A stretch of DNA of 6,353 nucleotides. It comes from Acetofilamentum sp. GTDB lineage: Bacteria > Bacteroidota > Bacteroidia > Bacteroidales > JAFGUD01. Location of the stretch: assembly GCA_020722645.1 (NCBI GenBank), contig DYKL01000208.1, positions 1-6,353 on the forward strand. Reading direction: 5' to 3'. The notes under the pieces were generated by a model. It worked only from the letters and a program-made list of their open reading frames with translations, was not told where the DNA came from and made no database searches. The position numbers and the translations under genes are program-made. Each line of letters opens with the position of its first letter. Position 1 is the stretch's first letter. Shown here piece after piece: positions 6,319-6,353 of the stretch.

Positions 6319-6335
6319 GAACCTTAAAGTTCTCA
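6316..6335. repeat. Near-perfect 20-bp palindrome after the truncated gene
   Basis: TGAGAAC (6316-6322) and GTTCTCA (6329-6335) form a 7-bp perfect stem around CTTAAA. The centre TTAA is also self-complementary, leaving a single mismatched pair. The TGA stop of the preceding frame is the first base triplet of the left arm. There is no T run after it, so it is not a typical terminator. It sits where the DUF7793-like homology is lost, so it may belong to inserted DNA. Confidence 0.5.
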
Positions 6336-6353
6336 CACCAATAGAATGAAAAT

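Overview
The window looks like a piece of a low-GC Bacteroidota genome. The reasons are the strong A/T bias with A- and T-ending codons, the absence of Shine-Dalgarno sequences before most genes, a perfect Bacteroidota-type -7 promoter element (TAnnTTTG) at 2837-2844, and the protein families present: a long PagL-like acyloxyacyl hydrolase with an HYSNGGTKAPN motif, an LRR lipoprotein, and SiaB/SiaC and DUF7793-like proteins. No rRNA, tRNA, CRISPR array or complete mobile element is visible.

Layout. Positions 2-39 hold an imperfect hairpin. It is followed at 41-312 by 34 uninterrupted copies of an 8-bp repeat (AACAATGY and variants). The last copy supplies the ATG of the first gene (309-1394, +), a signal-peptide-bearing outer-membrane PagL/acyloxyacyl-hydrolase-like protein. 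This gene runs tail to tail, with a 21-bp overlap, into a minus-strand gene for a leucine-rich-repeat lipoprotein (best start 2726, stop at 1374). A 131-bp divergent region (2727-2857) holds two long T tracts and a near-leaderless promoter.

From 2858 to the right edge there is a tightly packed plus-strand cluster that is probably one operon: a double-domain SiaB-family kinase (gap 24 nt), a SiaC-family phosphoprotein (gap 2 nt), an M20 amidohydrolase (gap 33 nt), hypoxanthine phosphoribosyltransferase (gap 3 nt), and a short DUF7793/STAS-like protein that appears to lose its C-terminal half close to the window edge.

How it may work together. By homology with the Pseudomonas SiaABCD system, the SiaB-like protein would phosphorylate a conserved Thr on SiaC (T70 here), and the phosphorylation state would gate an unseen partner. 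Neither the SiaA phosphatase nor the SiaD diguanylate cyclase is in the window. Instead the pair is co-transcribed with a peptidase-like amidohydrolase, a purine-salvage enzyme and a second small signalling-like protein. The most unusual points are the tandem SiaB duplication in one polypeptide, the ATG-bearing octamer array abutting a surface lipid-modifying gene, and the broken last gene.
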